A DNA stretch of 64,000 bases, taken from assembly GCF_002001105.1 (NCBI RefSeq), contig NZ_MUNP01000027.1, positions 1 through 64,000 on the forward strand, given 5' to 3'. Within the stretch, counting starts at the first letter, position 1. Each line of letters begins with the position of its first letter. The notes beneath the pieces are model-generated. The model was given only the letters and a program-made list of their open reading frames with translations, ran no database searches and was not told the origin of the DNA. Source of the stretch: Rhodanobacter sp. C06. GTDB taxonomy: Bacteria; Pseudomonadota; Gammaproteobacteria; Xanthomonadales; Rhodanobacteraceae. Below, piece after piece: positions 19,892 to 38,521 of this stretch. A program made the translations under genes and the position numbers.

Positions 19892-19942
19892 TACCCGGCG
19901 AGGCATAATGCCGGTCCCCCAGTCGCAGCAACCGAGGCGCGC

Positions 19943-20443
19943 ATGCCAGGCCAGCAGCACGAAGTCACGTTCCGCTTTCTCGCCCAACCCACCGACGTCA
20001 ACTTCGGCGGCAAGGTGCACGGCGGCATGGCGATGAAGTGGATCGACCAGGCCGGTTACGCCTGCGCGGTGGCGTGGAGCGGGGCGTACTGTGTCACCGC
20101 CTCGGTCAGCGGCATCCAGTTCGTGGCGCCGATCCTGATCGGCGACCTGGTGACGGTGCGGGCGCGGCTGATCCACACCGGCACCAGCAGCATGCACATG
20201 GCGGTGGATGTGCTGGCCAGCGACCTGCGCAAGGACGAGCGGCGCCTGGCAACCAGCTGCGTGATGGTGTTCGTGGCGCTGGACGCGCCGGACGGCAAGC
20301 CCACCCCGGTGCCGCGTTGGGAGCCGCGCGACGACGCCGAACGCCAGCTGCAGGCGCATGCGCGGCGGTTGCAGGAGCTGTCGCGCGAGATGGGGCAACT
20401 GGTGGATGCGCGAGGTGGCGAAAACCGTCGCGATCAGGGCTGA
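19943..20443 (+). CDS. Acyl-CoA thioesterase (hotdog fold)
   Basis: A 166-residue single hotdog-domain protein resembling YciA/BFIT-type acyl-CoA thioesterases. TDVNFGGKVHGGMAMKWIDQ contains the central hotdog helix and the catalytic Asp near its end; VSGIQFVAPILIGDLV and VMVFVALD strands follow, and a charged C-terminal helix completes it. It probably hydrolyses acyl-CoA to free acid and CoA; chain-length preference is not readable. It is the last protein gene before the tRNA-tuf cluster. Confidence 0.87.
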   Translation: MPGQQHEVTFRFLAQPTDVNFGGKVHGGMAMKWIDQAGYACAVAWSGAYCVTASVSGIQFVAPILIGDLVTVRARLIHTGTSSMHMAVDVLASDLRKDERRLATSCVMVFVALDAPDGKPTPVPRWEPRDDAERQLQAHARRLQELSREMGQLVDARGGENRRDQG

Positions 20444-20482
20444 AAACCCGTTGCGAGTCGCGCCTGCGCGCGCCGAAGGGTG

Positions 20483-20511
20483 TTGACAGTCGACGGGTCG
20501 ATCCACACAAT
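20483..20511 (+). promoter_or_regulatory. Probable sigma-70 promoter of the tRNA-tuf operon
   Basis: A consensus -35 TTGACA (20483-20488), a 17-base spacer and -10 CACAAT (20506-20511), followed by a GC-rich ACGCG discriminator. A strong -35 with a GC discriminator is typical of stringently controlled stable-RNA promoters. The expected start is within about 10 bases of tRNA-Tyr. Confidence 0.7.
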
Positions 20512-20525
20512 ACGCGTTCTTTGTT

Positions 20526-20611
20526 GGAGGGATACCCAAGCGGCCAACGGGGGCAGACTGTAAATCTGCTGGCTTACGCCTTCGGTGGTTCGAATCCACC
20601 TCCCTCCACCA
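20526..20611 (+). tRNA. tRNA-Tyr (anticodon GTA)
   Basis: An 86-base class II tRNA with a long variable arm. Acceptor GGAGGGA/TCCCTCC, anticodon stem GCAGA/TCTGC with loop CTGTAAA (anticodon GTA), T-arm GGTTCGAATCC, encoded CCA. Confidence 0.97.
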
Positions 20612-20686
20612 GTCGACTCGCGCAAGTTGCGATTGGGCTGGTCCGCCGAGTCGGCGTGGCCGATCCGGCAACGGGCTCCGCGCAGG

Positions 20687-20760
<74 letters not shown>

Positions 20761-20897
20761 TTGCGCTACTCCAGGCCGCCCTCCATGGCGGCAAGAGGAA
20801 ACAGCCCTGGCCTCGTCGAGGGTTGTTGAAAATTTGAAGAGCCTTGCACGGATGCAGGTTTGTTCTTTGCCATCATGGAGGATGGCCGAAAGTCTCC

Positions 20898-20973
<76 letters not shown>

Positions 20974-21034
20974 TCACTGTTGCTCGCCCGTTCCGGGCGG
21001 TTTTCCTCTCACTGACTCCACCGGGATTCTGGTC

Positions 21035-22225
21035 ATGGCAAAGGGCAAGTTCGAGCGCACCAAGCCCCACGTGAACGTGGGCACGATCGGTCACGTGGAC
21101 CACGGCAAGACGACGCTGACGGCGGCGCTGACGAAGGTCGGTGCGGAGCGTTTTGGCGGTGAATTCAAGGCCTACGACGCGATCGACGCGGCGCCGGAAG
21201 AGAAGGCGCGCGGCATCACGATCTCGACGGCGCACGTGGAATACGAATCGCCGGTGCGCCACTACGCGCACGTGGACTGCCCGGGTCACGCCGACTACGT
21301 GAAGAACATGATCACGGGTGCGGCGCAGATGGACGGCGCGATCCTGGTGTGCTCGGCCGCCGATGGCCCGATGCCACAGACGCGCGAGCACATCCTGCTG
21401 TCGCGCCAGGTGGGCGTGCCGTACATCGTGGTGTTCCTGAACAAGGCCGACATGGTGGACGACGCCGAGCTGTTGGAGCTCGTCGAGATGGAAGTGCGCG
21501 AGCTGCTGTCGAAGTACGACTTCCCGGGCGACGACACCCCGATCATCAAGGGTTCGGCGCTGAAGGCGCTCGAGGGCGACCAGAGCGAGATCGGCGTGCC
21601 GGCGATCATCCAGCTGGTGGACGCGCTGGACAGCTACATCCCGGAACCGGTGCGTGCGATCGACAAGCCGTTCCTGATGCCGGTGGAAGACGTGTTCTCG
21701 ATCTCGGGCCGCGGCACCGTGGTGACCGGTCGTATCGAGCGCGGCGTGATCAAGGTTGGTGACGAAATCGAAGTGGTCGGCATCCGTCCGACCCAGAAGA
21801 CCACCGTGACCGGTGTGGAAATGTTCCGCAAGCTGCTGGACCAGGGCCAGGCGGGCGACAACGCCGGTCTGCTGCTGCGCGGCCTGAAGCGCGACGACGT
21901 GGAGCGCGGCCAGGTGCTGGCGAAGCCGGGCACGATCACCCCGCACACCGACTTCGAGGCCGAGGTGTACGTGCTGTCGAAGGACGAGGGCGGCCGTCAC
22001 ACGCCGTTCTTCAAGGGCTACCGCCCGCAGTTCTACTTCCGCACCACCGACGTGACTGGTGCCTGCCAGCTGCCGGACGGCGTGGAGATGGTGATGCCGG
22101 GCGACAACGTGAAGATGGTGGTGAGCCTGATCCACCCGATCGCGATGGACGAAGGCCTGCGTTTCGCGATCCGCGAAGGCGGCCGCACCGTCGGCGCCGG
22201 TGTGGTGGCCAAGGTCATCAAGTAA
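21035..22225 (+). CDS. tuf: Elongation factor Tu (copy 1, tRNA-linked)
   Basis: A 396-residue EF-Tu that delivers aminoacyl-tRNA to the ribosome as a GTP complex. GTP-binding motifs: GHVDHGKT near residue 19, RGITIST (switch I), DCPGHADY and NKADM. Domains 2 and 3 are complete ([13 protein letters not shown], and the kirromycin-region [11 protein letters not shown] at the end). I found no nucleotide difference from the copy at 38648-39838; similarity starts at GTCATG and ends at TAA. Its position after tRNA-Tyr/Gly/Thr and before secE corresponds to tufB of E. coli. Confidence 0.98.
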   Translation: MAKGKFERTKPHVNVGTIGHVDHGKTTLTAALTKVGAERFGGEFKAYDAIDAAPEEKARGITISTAHVEYESPVRHYAHVDCPGHADYVKNMITGAAQMDGAILVCSAADGPMPQTREHILLSRQVGVPYIVVFLNKADMVDDAELLELVEMEVRELLSKYDFPGDDTPIIKGSALKALEGDQSEIGVPAIIQLVDALDSYIPEPVRAIDKPFLMPVEDVFSISGRGTVVTGRIERGVIKVGDEIEVVGIRPTQKTTVTGVEMFRKLLDQGQAGDNAGLLLRGLKRDDVERGQVLAKPGTITPHTDFEAEVYVLSKDEGGRHTPFFKGYRPQFYFRTTDVTGACQLPDGVEMVMPGDNVKMVVSLIHPIAMDEGLRFAIREGGRTVGAGVVAKVIK

Positions 22226-22229
22226 CATA

Positions 22230-22322
22230 CGACGGGATTCGGGAGGCGGGATTCGGGATGCGGAGGGCGCCACGCTCTCTCGCTTAGGCCGAATCCCGAG
22301 TCTCGAATCCCGTATCCCGTTT
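22230..22322. repeat. GGGATTCGGGA inverted repeat between tuf and tRNA-Trp
   Basis: Left arm (22232-22263) carries two GGGATTCGGGA phrases; right arm (22289-22320) carries the complement, with CGAATCCCG twice and ATCCCG. The arms flank about 25 bases and can form a long imperfect hairpin. Such iterated GATTCGGGA strings are common intergenic repeats in Xanthomonadales. A related AT-richer string lies in the rpoB-rpoC spacer. Confidence 0.65.
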
Positions 22323-22327
22323 TACCT

Positions 22328-22403
<76 letters not shown>

Positions 22404-22484
22404 TCTTCCCGAGGATCGATGACGGATGACGGCGGACCGGACGCTTTCCAGGTTCCGGTGACCGATGACATCCGCAGACTGCAC

Positions 22485-22874
22485 ATGAACACCAAGGCAG
22501 AACAGCCCAAGGGCACGACCGCCGCCGATATCGGCAAACTGGTGCTGGCCGCCGTGATCCTGGTGGCCGGCGTCGTGGCCTACTCCTGGTTCAGCAACGA
22601 CGCCAGCGTGCCGCCGGTGGTGCGCCTGCTGGGCGTGCTGGCGGCGCTGGTGATCGCACTGGCGATCGCCGCATTCACCGCGCTGGGGCGTCGCGTGCGG
22701 CACTTCCTCGCCGAATCGCAGTTCGAAATGCGCAAGGTGGTCTGGCCGACTCGCGACGAGACGATCAAGACCACCGGCATCATCCTCGTCGTGGTCATCA
22801 TCCTGTCGCTGCTGCTGGGCCTGATCGACCTGATCCTGAAGTCGGTCATTCTCGACTGGCTGCTCAAGCTGTGA
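22485..22874 (+). CDS. secE: Preprotein translocase subunit SecE
   Basis: A 129-residue SecE with three transmembrane helices. The third is preceded by the conserved amphipathic segment and the [15 protein letters not shown] motif that clamps SecY. SecE stabilises the SecYEG channel in the inner membrane. I chose ATG22485 because the product then matches the usual length; ATG22419, which has a GAGG close upstream, would add 22 residues and cannot be excluded. It is followed by nusG after 10 bases. Confidence 0.92.
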   Translation: MNTKAEQPKGTTAADIGKLVLAAVILVAGVVAYSWFSNDASVPPVVRLLGVLAALVIALAIAAFTALGRRVRHFLAESQFEMRKVVWPTRDETIKTTGIILVVVIILSLLLGLIDLILKSVILDWLLKL

Positions 22875-22884
22875 GGGCAATGCC

Positions 22885-23445
22885 ATGAGCAAGCGTTGGT
22901 ATGTGGTGCACGCCTATTCGGGCTTCGAGAACCAGGTGAAGCGGGCGCTCTCCGAGCGCATCGTGCGCGCCGGGATGGAGGAGAAGTTCGGCGAGGTGCT
23001 GGTGCCGACCGAGGAAGTGATCGAGATGCGCGGCGGCCAGAAGCGCCGCAGCGATCGCAAGTTCTTTCCCGGTTACGTGCTGGTGCAGATCGAAACCAAT
23101 ACCGAGGGCAAGGCGCCGCGCATCGACGACGAGTGCTGGCACTTGGTCAAGGAAACGCCCAAGGTGATGGGTTTCATCGGCGGCACCGCCGACAAGCCGC
23201 TGCCGATCCGCGACAGCGAGGCCGATACCATCCTGAGTCGCGTGCGCGAGGGCGTGGAAAAGCCCAAGCCCAAGGTGCTGTTCGAGCCGGGCGAAATGGT
23301 GCGCGTCACCGAGGGCCCGTTCAACGACTTCAACGGCGTGGTCGAGGAAGTCAACTACGAGAAGAGCCGCCTGCGCGTGGCGGTGCTGATCTTCGGCCGC
23401 TCCACGCCAGTAGAACTGGAATTCGGGCAAGTCGAAAAGGCCTGA
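22885..23445 (+). CDS. nusG: Transcription termination/antitermination factor NusG
   Basis: A 186-residue NusG. The N-terminal NGN domain ([19 protein letters not shown], then [10 protein letters not shown]) binds the clamp helices of RNA polymerase. The C-terminal KOW domain ([20 protein letters not shown]) contacts Rho or ribosomal protein S10. The longer linker between domains is usual in xanthomonads. GAGGG precedes the ATG. It forms a unit with secE, as in nearly all bacteria. Confidence 0.97.
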   Translation: MSKRWYVVHAYSGFENQVKRALSERIVRAGMEEKFGEVLVPTEEVIEMRGGQKRRSDRKFFPGYVLVQIETNTEGKAPRIDDECWHLVKETPKVMGFIGGTADKPLPIRDSEADTILSRVREGVEKPKPKVLFEPGEMVRVTEGPFNDFNGVVEEVNYEKSRLRVAVLIFGRSTPVELEFGQVEKA

Positions 23446-23677
23446 TCTGGCGATATCGTTCGGGCGGAGCAGCATTGCACCGCACGTTCGCCTCCTCTCC
23501 CCTCCGGGGAGAGGATTGAGGTGAGGGGCCGGGGCTTGCGTAGAGATTGATTCGAAGCGCTCCTCCGGTCCGGCGTCAAAGCCAGCTTGACCCCTCATCC
23601 GGCCCTTCGGGCCACCCCGGACCGAATCCGGGGCAGGCGCTTCTCCCCGGAGGGGAGAAGGGAGTTCGGCATGGGGC
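23446..23677. repeat. Palindromic repeats between nusG and the rplK promoter
   Basis: No gene is seen. CTCTCCCC-TCC-GGGGAGAG (about 23502-23515) with a GAGGTGAGGGG tail, and the facing CTTCTCCCC-GGA-GGGGAGAAG (about 23640-23660), bracket GGCCCTTCGGGCC and CCCCGGACCGAATCCGGGG hairpins. Together they resemble the mobile CCCTCACCCC/CTCTCCCC intergenic repeats frequent in GC-rich proteobacteria. They separate the nusG transcript from the rplK promoter and may terminate it. Confidence 0.6.
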
Positions 23678-23706
23678 TTGCTAGAGGGCTGGTCAATCCT
23701 TATACT
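23678..23706 (+). promoter_or_regulatory. Promoter of the rplKAJL-rpoBC cluster
   Basis: -35 TTGCTA (23678-23683), exactly 17 bases, -10 TATACT (23701-23706). About 130 bases of leader follow before rplK, starting with a GCCGGGGTC-TTAC-GACCCGGC hairpin (23718-23738). This is the only strong sigma-70 match in the spacer. Confidence 0.75.
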
Positions 23707-23717
23707 GCACGGTTCCC

Positions 23718-23738
23718 GCCGGGGTCTTACGACCCGGC
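23718..23738 (+). promoter_or_regulatory. Hairpin in the rplK leader
   Basis: A stem with one bulged G and loop TTAC about 5 to 10 bases after the predicted transcription start. It could be part of the L1 autoregulatory site or a 5' stabiliser; L1 of other bacteria binds the rplK leader. Confidence 0.4.
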
Positions 23739-23841
23739 GTGTCCGTGTTTCAGGAATCCGCGGGAGCGCGGTTTCCCCTCTCAACCAGGGACGTTGCATG
23801 GCGAGGAGCCGCAAGGCGCCTGAACTCGCGAGGAAAATCCA

Positions 23842-24270
23842 ATGGCAAAGAAAGTAGTTGGCTACATCAAGCTGCAGGTCAAGGCCGGTCAGGCCAACCC
23901 CAGCCCGCCGGTGGGTCCGGCGCTGGGTCAGCGCGGTCTGAACATCATGGAGTTCTGCAAGGCGTTCAACGCCGCCACGCAGAAGATGGAGCCGGGTCTG
24001 CCGATTCCGGTGATCATCACCGCGTATTCCGATCGCAGCTTCACCTTCATCACCAAGACCCCGCCGGCCACGATTCTGATCAAGAAGGCCACCGGCGTCG
24101 CCAAGGGTTCGTCGAAGCCGAACACCGACAAGGTCGGCAAGATCACCCGCAAGCAGCTCGAAGACGTCGCAAAGCAGAAGGAGCCGGATCTGACGGCTGC
24201 CGATCTGGACGCCGCGGTGCGCACCATTGCCGGTAGCGCGCGCAGCATGGGCCTGGTGGTGGAGGGTTAA
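23842..24270 (+). CDS. rplK: 50S ribosomal protein L11
   Basis: A 142-residue L11, the stalk-base protein that binds 23S rRNA in the GTPase centre and is needed for RelA activation. [20 protein letters not shown] at the start is the thiostrepton-region motif; the C-terminal RNA-binding domain ends in [22 protein letters not shown] is the ribosome-binding site. rplA begins 3 bases after its stop. Confidence 0.98.
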   Translation: MAKKVVGYIKLQVKAGQANPSPPVGPALGQRGLNIMEFCKAFNAATQKMEPGLPIPVIITAYSDRSFTFITKTPPATILIKKATGVAKGSSKPNTDKVGKITRKQLEDVAKQKEPDLTAADLDAAVRTIAGSARSMGLVVEG

Positions 24271-24273
24271 GAC

Positions 24274-24981
24274 ATGGCAAAGATCACCAAGCGTATGAAG
24301 GCCGCCCAGGCGGCAGTGCAGCCGGGCAAGGTCTACGGCCTGGAAGAGGCCTTGAAGATCGTCAAGGACAACGCCAAGGCGAAGTTCGCCGAATCCGTCG
24401 ACGTGGCCGTGCGCCTCGGCATCGACGCGAAGAAGTCGGACCAGGGCGTGCGTGGCTCCTCGCTGCTGCCGCACGGCACCGGCAAGACCGTCAAGGTCGC
24501 CGTGTTCTGCCCGGCCGGCGAGAAGGCCGAAGCCGCCAAGGCCGCTGGCGCCGACGCGGTCGGCATGGACGACCTGGCCGAGCGGATGCAGGGCGGCGAC
24601 CTCGACTTCGGTCGCGTGATCGCCACGCCGGACGCGATGCGCGTGGTCGGCAAGCTGGGCCAGCTGCTCGGCCCGCGCGGCCTGATGCCGAACCCGAAGG
24701 ACGGCTCGGTCACCGCCGACGTCGTCACCGCGGTGAAGAACGCCAAGGCCGGCCAGGTGAAGTTTCGCAACGACAAGGCAGGCATCATCCACGCCACCAT
24801 CGGCAAAGCCACGTTCGAGGCCGCGCAGCTCGCGGACAACCTCAACGCGCTGGTCGCCGACCTGCTGAAGGCCAAGCCGGCCACGGCCAAGGGCCAGTTC
24901 CTGCAGAAGGTGGCGCTGTCGTCCACGATGGGCGTCGGCGTTGCCGTCGATACCGCGTCGCTGAATATCGCGGCCAAGTAA
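24274..24981 (+). CDS. rplA: 50S ribosomal protein L1
   Basis: A 235-residue L1, which forms the mobile L1 stalk handling deacylated tRNA and represses its own operon by binding the rplK leader. Motifs: [48 protein letters not shown]. The C-terminal [20 protein letters not shown] is complete. It is coupled to rplK with a GGAGGG inside the rplK end. Confidence 0.98.
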   Translation: MAKITKRMKAAQAAVQPGKVYGLEEALKIVKDNAKAKFAESVDVAVRLGIDAKKSDQGVRGSSLLPHGTGKTVKVAVFCPAGEKAEAAKAAGADAVGMDDLAERMQGGDLDFGRVIATPDAMRVVGKLGQLLGPRGLMPNPKDGSVTADVVTAVKNAKAGQVKFRNDKAGIIHATIGKATFEAAQLADNLNALVADLLKAKPATAKGQFLQKVALSSTMGVGVAVDTASLNIAAK

Positions 24982-24992
24982 AGAAGTGTTTT

Positions 24993-25025
24993 CCCGCGCG
25001 GCCGGTTGCCGCGCGGGTCGTTTTT
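24993..25025 (+). terminator. Intrinsic terminator/attenuator after rplA
   Basis: A nine-base stem CCCGCGCGG/CCGCGCGGG (24993-25017) with loop CCGGTTG, followed by TCGTTTTT. It would end part of the rplKA transcripts before rplJ and allow separate adjustment of rplJL-rpoBC. Confidence 0.75.
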
Positions 25026-25049
25026 GAGGGCAGCCCCGATCGCATGGTC

Positions 25050-25200
25050 GAGGCAGCCGTCAAAGACCGCAGGCGCGGTCAGCGCGCGACGACGACGGGC
25101 AGGGAGCTCGCTCTTGGCAGGGAATCGCCGTCGTCGCCAGCCCGGTCGCTTAATCGGATGCCCGTCATCCGGCCTGCGCAGATGGTGACGCCCCCACTGG
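25050..25200 (+). promoter_or_regulatory. Ribosomal protein L10 leader (rplJ leader)
   Basis: The spacer holds the landmarks of the L10 autoregulatory leader: CAAAGACCGCAGGC (from 25061), CTTAATCGGATG, and GGCCTGCGCAGATGGTGACG (25171-25190), where GCAGGC pairs with GCCTGC. In E. coli and pseudomonads L10(L7/L12)4 binds such a leader and represses rplJL translation. The long GACGACGACGG/CCGTCGTCG pairing (about 25087-25136) would form the intervening arm. About 120 bases remain before the rplJ start. Confidence 0.7.
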
Positions 25201-25322
25201 AATGATTCGTCGTTCTGGAAAGGCCACCACCCGGGACGCCCCGCGTCCCCGACGTCACGGACGGCGTCGCCCAGGACCGCAAGCGGCAGGAGCCGTGAGC
25301 GGAGTTCATTTGGAGGAGTGCA

Positions 25323-25844
25323 ATGGCTCTCAATCTGTCCCAGAAGCAAGAAGTAGTCGCCGAGCTGGCAGAAGTCGCCGCGAAGGCCCACTCCCTGGTC
25401 GCTGTCGAGTACGCGGGCACCACGGTCGAGCAGATGACCGCGATGCGCAAGAAGGCCCGCGAAACCGGTGTGTTCCTGAAGGTTGTCAAGAACACGCTGG
25501 CGTCGCGTGCCGTGGCGGGCACCGGGTTCGAGGTCGTCAAGGACGTCCTGACCGGTCCGCTGCTGTACGCATTCTCGACCGAGGAGCCCGGCGCCGCCGG
25601 TCGCCTGATCAAGGAATTCGCCAAGAGCAACGACAAGCTGAAGGCGCGCGTCGTCTCGGTGGAAGGCAAGCTGCTGCCGGCCGCGCACGTCGACGTGCTG
25701 GCCTCGCTGCCGACCCGTGACGAGGCGCTGGCCATGCTGGCCCGCGTGCTGGCCGAGCCGGCCGCGATGTTCGCCCGCGCCGTCAAGGCCGTGGCCGACA
25801 AGCAGGGCGGTGGCGAAGCCGCCGAAGCCCCTGCGGCCGCCTGA
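25323..25844 (+). CDS. rplJ: 50S ribosomal protein L10
   Basis: A 173-residue L10, the stalk scaffold. The N-terminal domain ([20 protein letters not shown], then TAMRKKARE and KNTLASRAV) binds 23S rRNA beside L11. The C-terminal helix recruits L7/L12 dimers; an Ala-rich tail ends the protein. A strong GGAGGAG site precedes the start. It is regulated through the leader at 25050-25200 and is followed by rplL 47 bases later. Confidence 0.98.
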   Translation: MALNLSQKQEVVAELAEVAAKAHSLVAVEYAGTTVEQMTAMRKKARETGVFLKVVKNTLASRAVAGTGFEVVKDVLTGPLLYAFSTEEPGAAGRLIKEFAKSNDKLKARVVSVEGKLLPAAHVDVLASLPTRDEALAMLARVLAEPAAMFARAVKAVADKQGGGEAAEAPAAA

Positions 25845-25891
25845 TCCCGACGACGTATCCGTAACGAATCCATTTCCAGAGGTAAATCAAA

Positions 25892-26263
25892 ATGTCCCTG
25901 AGCAACGAACAGATCGTTGAAGCCGTCGCCGCCAAGTCGCTGATGGAAGTGATGGAGCTGGTGAAGGCCATCGAAGAGAAGTTTGGCGTTTCCGCCGCTG
26001 CCCCGGTCGCAGTCGCCGCCGCCGGCGGTGCCGCTGCCCCGGCTGCCGAAGAGCAGACCGAGTTCGACGTGATCCTGAAGAGCGCCGGCGACAAGAAGGT
26101 CGACGTGATCAAGGCCGTCCGCGCGATCACGGGCCTGGGCCTGAAGGAAGCCAAGGACCTCACCGAGGCCGGTGGCGTCGTGAAGGAAGCTGCTTCGAAG
26201 GAAGACGCCGCGAAGTTCAAGAAGGACCTGGAAGCTGCTGGCGCCACGGTCGAACTGAAGTAA
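25892..26263 (+). CDS. rplL: 50S ribosomal protein L7/L12
   Basis: A 123-residue L7/L12. N-terminal dimerisation and L10-binding region, an Ala/Val-rich hinge (about 37-53), and the C-terminal domain [20 protein letters not shown]...[12 protein letters not shown] that recruits translational GTPases. The length is normal. The gene is followed by the 414-base structured spacer before rpoB. Confidence 0.98.
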   Translation: MSLSNEQIVEAVAAKSLMEVMELVKAIEEKFGVSAAAPVAVAAAGGAAAPAAEEQTEFDVILKSAGDKKVDVIKAVRAITGLGLKEAKDLTEAGGVVKEAASKEDAAKFKKDLEAAGATVELK

Positions 26264-26304
26264 TCGGCGCTCTTGCGCGCCGTCAGTCAGACCTAGCGCA
26301 AGCC

Positions 26305-26332
26305 AAGCCTGGGGGCGAAAGCTCCCGGGCTT
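26305..26332 (+). terminator. GAAA-tetraloop hairpin after rplL
   Basis: A 12-base-pair stem (AAGCC-T-GGGGGC with GCTCCCGGGCTT, including two or three G-T pairs) capped by GAAA, 41 bases after the rplL stop. Only TTT is available as a U tract, so it may act as a partial terminator equivalent to the rplL-rpoB attenuator of E. coli, or as an RNA-processing site. Confidence 0.6.
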
Positions 26333-26350
26333 TGGCCGCTTCAAGAGCCA

Positions 26351-26528
26351 GGCGCGGCACTCGCCGCGCCGCGGGCCAGGATGGCCCGCCGTGGATCAGG
26401 CGCTCGCGCCTGATCCAGCGGAGTCCGCAGCGGGCCAGGAAGGCCCGTCGCAGCTCAGGCGCATAGCGTCTGAGCTGGCGGAGCCCACCTTTGGTGGGCG
26501 AGTCTGGAATGGGCAGGAGCCCATTTCA
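26351..26528 (+). repeat. Seven further tandem stem-loops between rplL and rpoB
   Basis: Back-to-back hairpins: GGCGCGGC-ACTC-GCCGCGCC (26351-26370); GCGGGCC-AGGAT-GGCCCGC (26371-26389); GGATCAGGCG-CTCG-CGCCTGATCC (26393-26416); CGGGCC-AGGAA-GGCCCG (26431-26447); GCTCAGGCG-CATAG-CGTCTGAGC (26453-26475); GCCCACC-TTT-GGTGGGC (26483-26499); TGGAATGGGC-AGGA-GCCCATTTCA (26505-26528). Stems are 6 to 10 pairs, six of the seven free of mismatches apart from G-T pairs. No protein gene lies in 26264-26677. Three loops read AGGA. Confidence 0.85.
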
Positions 26529-26677
26529 GGCATATCAAGCACGGACGCTTTGGCTTTGGGGTATGGCGGTTAGGAATTCAGAACACCGAGTTCAAAACCG
26601 CGATCCCCCAGATCCAAGCATCCCCATTCAGCCGGTGCGTGCACCACCGGCGTCACTGCGAACCGAGGCGTCAACCC

Positions 26678-30838
<4,161 letters not shown>

Positions 30839-30927
30839 GTTGAGGAGGAGGCGCGGAGCGAACCATCGCTCTGCGCACTCCCGATTCTTGATTCTCCATT
30901 CCCTATTTCCGATCTTCGGAGACATCC
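30839..30927. repeat. rpoB-rpoC spacer with GATTC-type repeat string
   Basis: Eighty-nine bases without a gene. The right half reads TCCCGATTCTTGATTCTCC and similar phrases, the degenerate GATTC(T/C)C string seen in many Xanthomonadales spacers. It places a GGAG site (30917-30920) before the rpoC start. Confidence 0.45.
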
Positions 30928-35142
<4,215 letters not shown>

Positions 35143-35198
35143 GCCCGTTCCGGGCGCTGCTCGCTAGACATACGAAATGAGGTGCACGGAGGCACCTC
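35143..35198 (+). terminator. Hairpins after rpoC
   Basis: GCCCG-TTC-CGGGC (35143-35155) directly after the stop, and GAGGTGC-ACGGAG-GCACCTC (35179-35198). Neither has a T run, so termination may be partial or factor-dependent before the str promoter. Confidence 0.45.
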
Positions 35199-35229
35199 GT
35201 GTTCGGGTCATGGAAGGCGGGACGTTGGC

Positions 35230-35259
35230 TTGTCTGTGACAGGCCGTCCGTGTTATATT
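35230..35259 (+). promoter_or_regulatory. Promoter of the str operon
   Basis: -35 TTGTCT (35230-35235), 18 bases, -10 TATATT (35254-35259), followed by CCCGC. The leader to rpsL is about 55 bases. It is the best sigma-70 match between rpoC and rpsL. Confidence 0.7.
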
Positions 35260-35320
35260 CCCGCTTCTTGGCAGACCGAGCTTGTTCGGGCTGCCTTTAT
35301 GTTTTCAGGAAAGGCTTCGC

Positions 35321-35695
35321 ATGGCGACTATCAACCAGCTGGTGCGCAAATCCCGCAGCCCGAAGAGCTACAAGAGCGATTCGCCTGCTCTGCAGAACAG
35401 TCCGCAGCGTCGCGGCGTCTGCACACGCGTTTACACGACCACCCCGAAAAAGCCGAACTCGGCCCTGCGCAAGGTTGCCAAGGTGCGCCTGACCAATGGC
35501 TACGAGGTGATCAGCTACATCGGTGGCGAAGGCCACAATCTGCAGGAGCACTCGGTGGTGCTGATCCGCGGCGGCCGCGTCAAGGATCTGCCGGGCGTGC
35601 GCTACCACACGGTGCGCGGCAGCCTCGATTGCGCCGGCGTCACCAAGCGTCGCCAGTCGCGCTCGAAGTACGGCGCCAAGCGTCCGAAGGCCTAA
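35321..35695 (+). CDS. rpsL: 30S ribosomal protein S12
   Basis: A 124-residue S12, located at the decoding centre. [14 protein letters not shown] and [13 protein letters not shown] carry the wild-type lysines whose mutation gives streptomycin resistance. The start ATGGCGACTATCAACCAGCT is preceded by AGGAAAGG. It heads the str operon. Confidence 0.98.
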   Translation: MATINQLVRKSRSPKSYKSDSPALQNSPQRRGVCTRVYTTTPKKPNSALRKVAKVRLTNGYEVISYIGGEGHNLQEHSVVLIRGGRVKDLPGVRYHTVRGSLDCAGVTKRRQSRSKYGAKRPKA

Positions 35696-35704
35696 TTGAG
35701 GAGC

Positions 35705-35742
35705 GCGGTCAGGACGGCCGCTTTTCTTGGGGCATGGATGCC
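35705..35742. repeat. Compound palindrome between rpsL and rpsG
   Basis: GCGGTC-AGGAC-GGCCGC (35705-35721), then TTTTC, then GGCAT-GG-ATGCC (35731-35742). Same two-part architecture as the units before rplY: an AGGA-loop hairpin with T run, followed by a CATGGATG palindrome. Confidence 0.7.
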
Positions 35743-35762
35743 TATTCAAAGAGACAATAACT

Positions 35763-36230
35763 ATGTCGCGTAAAGGTTCCCATCCCGCCCGTGTGGTGCT
35801 GCCCGACCCGAAGCACGGCAGCCAGCTGATCGCCCGCTTCATCAATATGGTGATGAAGAGCGGCAAGAAGTCGGTGGCCGAGAGCATCGTCTACGGCGCG
35901 CTGCAGCATCTGGGCGAGAAGCACGCCGAGCCGGTGGCTCTGGTCGAGAAGGCGCTGAACAACGTCGCGCCTGCCGTCGAGGTGAAGTCCCGTCGCGTCG
36001 GCGGTGCCACCTACCAGGTGCCGGTGGAAGTGCGTCCGGGTCGCCGCATGGCGCTGGCGATGCGCTGGGTGATCGAGGCTGCGCGCAAGCGCGGCGAAAC
36101 CTCGATGCCGCGCAAGCTGGCCGCCGAGTTGCAGGAAGCTTCCGAGAGCCGTGGTGGCGCCGCCAAGAAGCGTGAGGAAACTCATCGCATGGCGGAAGCC
36201 AACAAGGCCTTCTCGCACTACCGCTGGTAA
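35763..36230 (+). CDS. rpsG: 30S ribosomal protein S7
   Basis: A 155-residue S7, the primary binder of the 16S 3' major domain; in E. coli it represses the str operon at the rpsL-rpsG spacer. Motifs: [38 protein letters not shown], and the C-terminal [20 protein letters not shown]. The spacer here carries the compound palindrome rather than an obvious E. coli-like S7 site. Confidence 0.98.
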   Translation: MSRKGSHPARVVLPDPKHGSQLIARFINMVMKSGKKSVAESIVYGALQHLGEKHAEPVALVEKALNNVAPAVEVKSRRVGGATYQVPVEVRPGRRMALAMRWVIEAARKRGETSMPRKLAAELQEASESRGGAAKKREETHRMAEANKAFSHYRW

Positions 36231-36242
36231 TCGGCGGTGGTT

Positions 36243-36268
36243 GCGCCGCCCGCTGATGCGGGCGGCGC
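36243..36268 (+). terminator. Strong GC hairpin after rpsG
   Basis: A perfect ten-base-pair stem GCGCCGCCCG/CGGGCGGCGC with loop CTGATG, 12 bases after the rpsG stop and just upstream of a T-run terminator. Confidence 0.6.
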
Positions 36269-36274
36269 CAGACA

Positions 36275-36299
36275 AGCCGGCACACGTGCCGGATTTTTT
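36275..36299 (+). terminator. Intrinsic terminator between rpsG and fusA
   Basis: CCGGCA-CACG-TGCCGG (36277-36292) followed by ATTTTTT. It lies within the str operon, so some transcripts should end before fusA. No clear new promoter is visible in the remaining 66 bases. Confidence 0.75.
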
Positions 36300-36309
36300 C
36301 ATGACCAGA

Positions 36310-36326
36310 GCGGCCCGGATGGCCGC
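36310..36326. repeat. GCGGCC-CGGAT-GGCCGC hairpin before fusA
   Basis: A six-base stem with loop CGGAT, similar to the AGGA-loop family seen in other spacers of this window, 40 bases before the fusA start. Confidence 0.5.
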
Positions 36327-36365
36327 CATTGCCCATTCGGGGATGGATCTCCGTCGGATACGACC

Positions 36366-38495
<2,130 letters not shown>

Positions 38496-38496
38496 C

Positions 38497-38521
38497 GCTT
38501 GCGGCCGTCCCGGCCGCAAGC
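38497..38521. terminator. Hairpin between fusA and tuf
   Basis: A perfect 11-base stem GCTTGCGGCCG/CGGCCGCAAGC with loop TCC directly after the fusA stop. The T run is on the minus-strand side (AAAATAAG on the plus strand), so it is not a good rightward terminator; a role in processing or 3' stability is as likely. Confidence 0.5.

Noticed and set aside
22419-22484. An upstream start for secE at 22419
   Set aside because: It has a possible GAGG site but would add 22 residues not expected for SecE. Kept only as an alternative.
26351-26528. Possible CRISPR-like array between rplL and rpoB
   Set aside because: The units are distinct hairpins of different sequence, not identical repeats with unique spacers, and no cas genes are present.
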